Below, piece by piece: positions 4,868 to 7,594 of a stretch of DNA of 7,594 nt. How positions within the stretch are numbered: position 1 is the first letter of the stretch; each line of letters starts with the position of its first letter. Under the pieces are notes generated by a model. That model searched no databases and was not told where the DNA came from. It saw only the letters and a program-made list of their open reading frames with translations. The translations under genes and the position numbers were made by a program. The DNA is from an uncultured Collinsella sp. (GTDB lineage: Bacteria > Actinomycetota > Coriobacteriia > Coriobacteriales > Coriobacteriaceae): assembly GCA_900757235.1 (NCBI GenBank), contig CAAENB010000030.1, forward strand, positions 1-7,594. Reading direction: 5' to 3'.

Positions 4868-5599
4868 ATGAGTTTGATAGAACAGTTGCGAGGCGCTATG
4901 GAAGAATCGATGCACGTCGGCGAGCAGGAAACGAGCCTACAGGACCAGTCCTACCACACCATTCGACGCAAAATCGTCTACCTGGACTACAAGCCGGGCG
5001 AAAAGCTGGGCGTCAAGCAACTTTGCGACGACCTGGATATGGGGCGCACCCCTGTGCGCGAGGCTTTGGTTCGCTTGGCGCAGGAAGGCCTGGTGCGCAC
5101 CGTGCCCCAGAGCGGCACCTACGTCTCACCCATCAACCTCACCCTTGCCGAGAGTGCCTGCTACATCCGCGAACATCTGGAAAAGCAGGTGATTGTGGAG
5201 TGCTGTGCGCGAGCCACGTCGGCCGGCATCGAGCAGCTCGACCGCGCCATCGTGCTGCAGGAAAAAGCCATGGCCGAAGAGGATCGCATCGGCTTCTTTT
5301 TGAGCGACAACCTCATGCATCGCATGATCTTTAGCATCGCATGCCGTAGCACCGTGTGGTCGTGGCTCGAAGAGACCAATGCCGACCTGGAGCGCTTCCG
5401 CTGGCTGCGCGCCGCCACGCAGGTTCTCGACAATCGGGACATCGTGAACGAGCACAAGCAGATTCGCCGCGCTATCGCCGGTCGCGACCCCATCGAAGCG
5501 AGCTTTTTGGTCAGCAAGCACCTGCACATGATGTTCCGCAACCAAACCGAGGTCCTGGACCAGTTCCCCGAGTACTTCGAGACCAGCAAGCTCCGCTAA
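4868..5599 (+). CDS. GntR-family transcription regulator, FadR/FCD type
   Basis: A 243-residue one-component regulator that should bind DNA as a dimer and respond to a small organic acid or similar ligand. Residues about 24-88 form the winged helix: the first helix follows QSYHTIRRKI, then KPGEKLGVKQLCDDLDMGRT and PVREALVRLAQEGLV, and the wing QSGTYV (81-86). Residues about 93-225 are the all-helical FCD domain. The expected metal ligands are all present: D147 and H151 (DNLMH), H196 (NEHKQI) and H218 (SKHLH), so a bound metal that helps hold the ligand is likely. The start is uncertain. ATG 4868 has no ribosome binding site and may be leaderless; ATG 4898 (residue 11) and 4910 (residue 15, with GGAAG before it) are alternatives that keep the whole winged helix. 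It is divergent from the YeiH-type transporter gene, its probable target. Its own terminator follows the stop. Confidence 0.93.
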   Translation: MSLIEQLRGAMEESMHVGEQETSLQDQSYHTIRRKIVYLDYKPGEKLGVKQLCDDLDMGRTPVREALVRLAQEGLVRTVPQSGTYVSPINLTLAESACYIREHLEKQVIVECCARATSAGIEQLDRAIVLQEKAMAEEDRIGFFLSDNLMHRMIFSIACRSTVWSWLEETNADLERFRWLRAATQVLDNRDIVNEHKQIRRAIAGRDPIEASFLVSKHLHMMFRNQTEVLDQFPEYFETSKLR

Positions 5600-5638
5600 C
5601 CTGCCAAAAAGGGACAGGTTTATTTTGGCGGGTTTTAT
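5600..5638 (+). terminator. Intrinsic terminator of the GntR regulator gene
   Basis: CCTGCCAAAA (5600-5609) pairs with TTTTGGCGGG (5623-5632), 10 bp with one G-U, around a 13-base loop. TTTTAT (5633-5638) follows. It begins directly after the TAA stop. Confidence 0.8.
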
Positions 5639-5652
5639 CTGGGCAAATGCAG

Positions 5653-5690
5653 AAAAGGCCCGGCTCCGTCTTGATGCGGAGCCGGGCCTT
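5653..5690 (-). terminator. Intrinsic terminator of glmS
   Basis: A perfect 14-bp GC-rich stem (5655-5668 with 5677-5690) has an eight-base loop. In leftward RNA it is followed by a U-rich run (the A run at 5653-5656 on the plus strand continues the last stem pairs). It lies 25 bases past the glmS stop. It may also back up the GntR terminator from the other side. Confidence 0.88.
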
Positions 5691-5715
5691 GGTCGTTAGG
5701 ACGGCGGAATATTAG

Positions 5716-7563
<1,848 letters not shown>

Positions 7564-7594
7564 AGGATAAATCCCTTCGTTCGCGTGACTGCAA

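Noticed and set aside
7564..7594. A glmS ribozyme in the glmS leader
   Set aside because: Only 31 bases of leader are present, too few to show or exclude it.

Overview
The window reads as high-GC chromosomal DNA from an actinobacterium, most probably a gut Coriobacteriia member such as Collinsella. That placement is an inference from GC-rich codon use, the style of the intergenic hairpins and the gene set; no rRNA or other marker is present to prove it. Nothing looks phage-borne, plasmid-borne or CRISPR-related, and I see no insertion sequence or tRNA. I did not find a clearly new defence or mobile system. The most unusual items are a degenerate AAA+ regulator and a strongly structured intergenic segment beside it.

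Left part (1-1525): a GC-rich hairpin (16-50), then a small leftward gene for a 96-residue protein of unknown function (193-483). That gene has a near-perfect ribosome binding site and a clean intrinsic terminator (133-166). A promoter-like element (94-123) faces into it from the opposite side and could make an antisense RNA. A 293-bp divergent spacer with operator-like repeats leads to a rightward 175-residue FMN nitroreductase (777-1304). Two hairpins follow it.

Middle part (1526-5636): three leftward genes and one rightward gene. A 191-residue single-pass membrane protein of unknown function (1526-2101) has a good promoter of its own. Upstream of it lies a 405-residue transcription regulator (2186-3403) with a remnant sigma-54-activator AAA+ domain and an intact-looking Fis-type helix-turn-helix. 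Next is a YeiH-family membrane transporter (3670-4704), divergent from a GntR/FCD regulator (4868-5599). The shared 163-bp spacer holds inverted repeats, so the GntR protein probably controls the transporter and itself. Whether the Fis-type regulator belongs to the same circuit is open, because it has its own promoter-like sequence.

Right part (5637-7594): a strong terminator (5655-5690) ends a complete leftward glmS (5716-7563), the enzyme that commits fructose-6-phosphate to amino-sugar, peptidoglycan and glycan synthesis. This is core metabolism and gives the window a normal chromosomal backbone. The glmS promoter and leader lie outside the window, so a ribozyme or other leader control cannot be judged.
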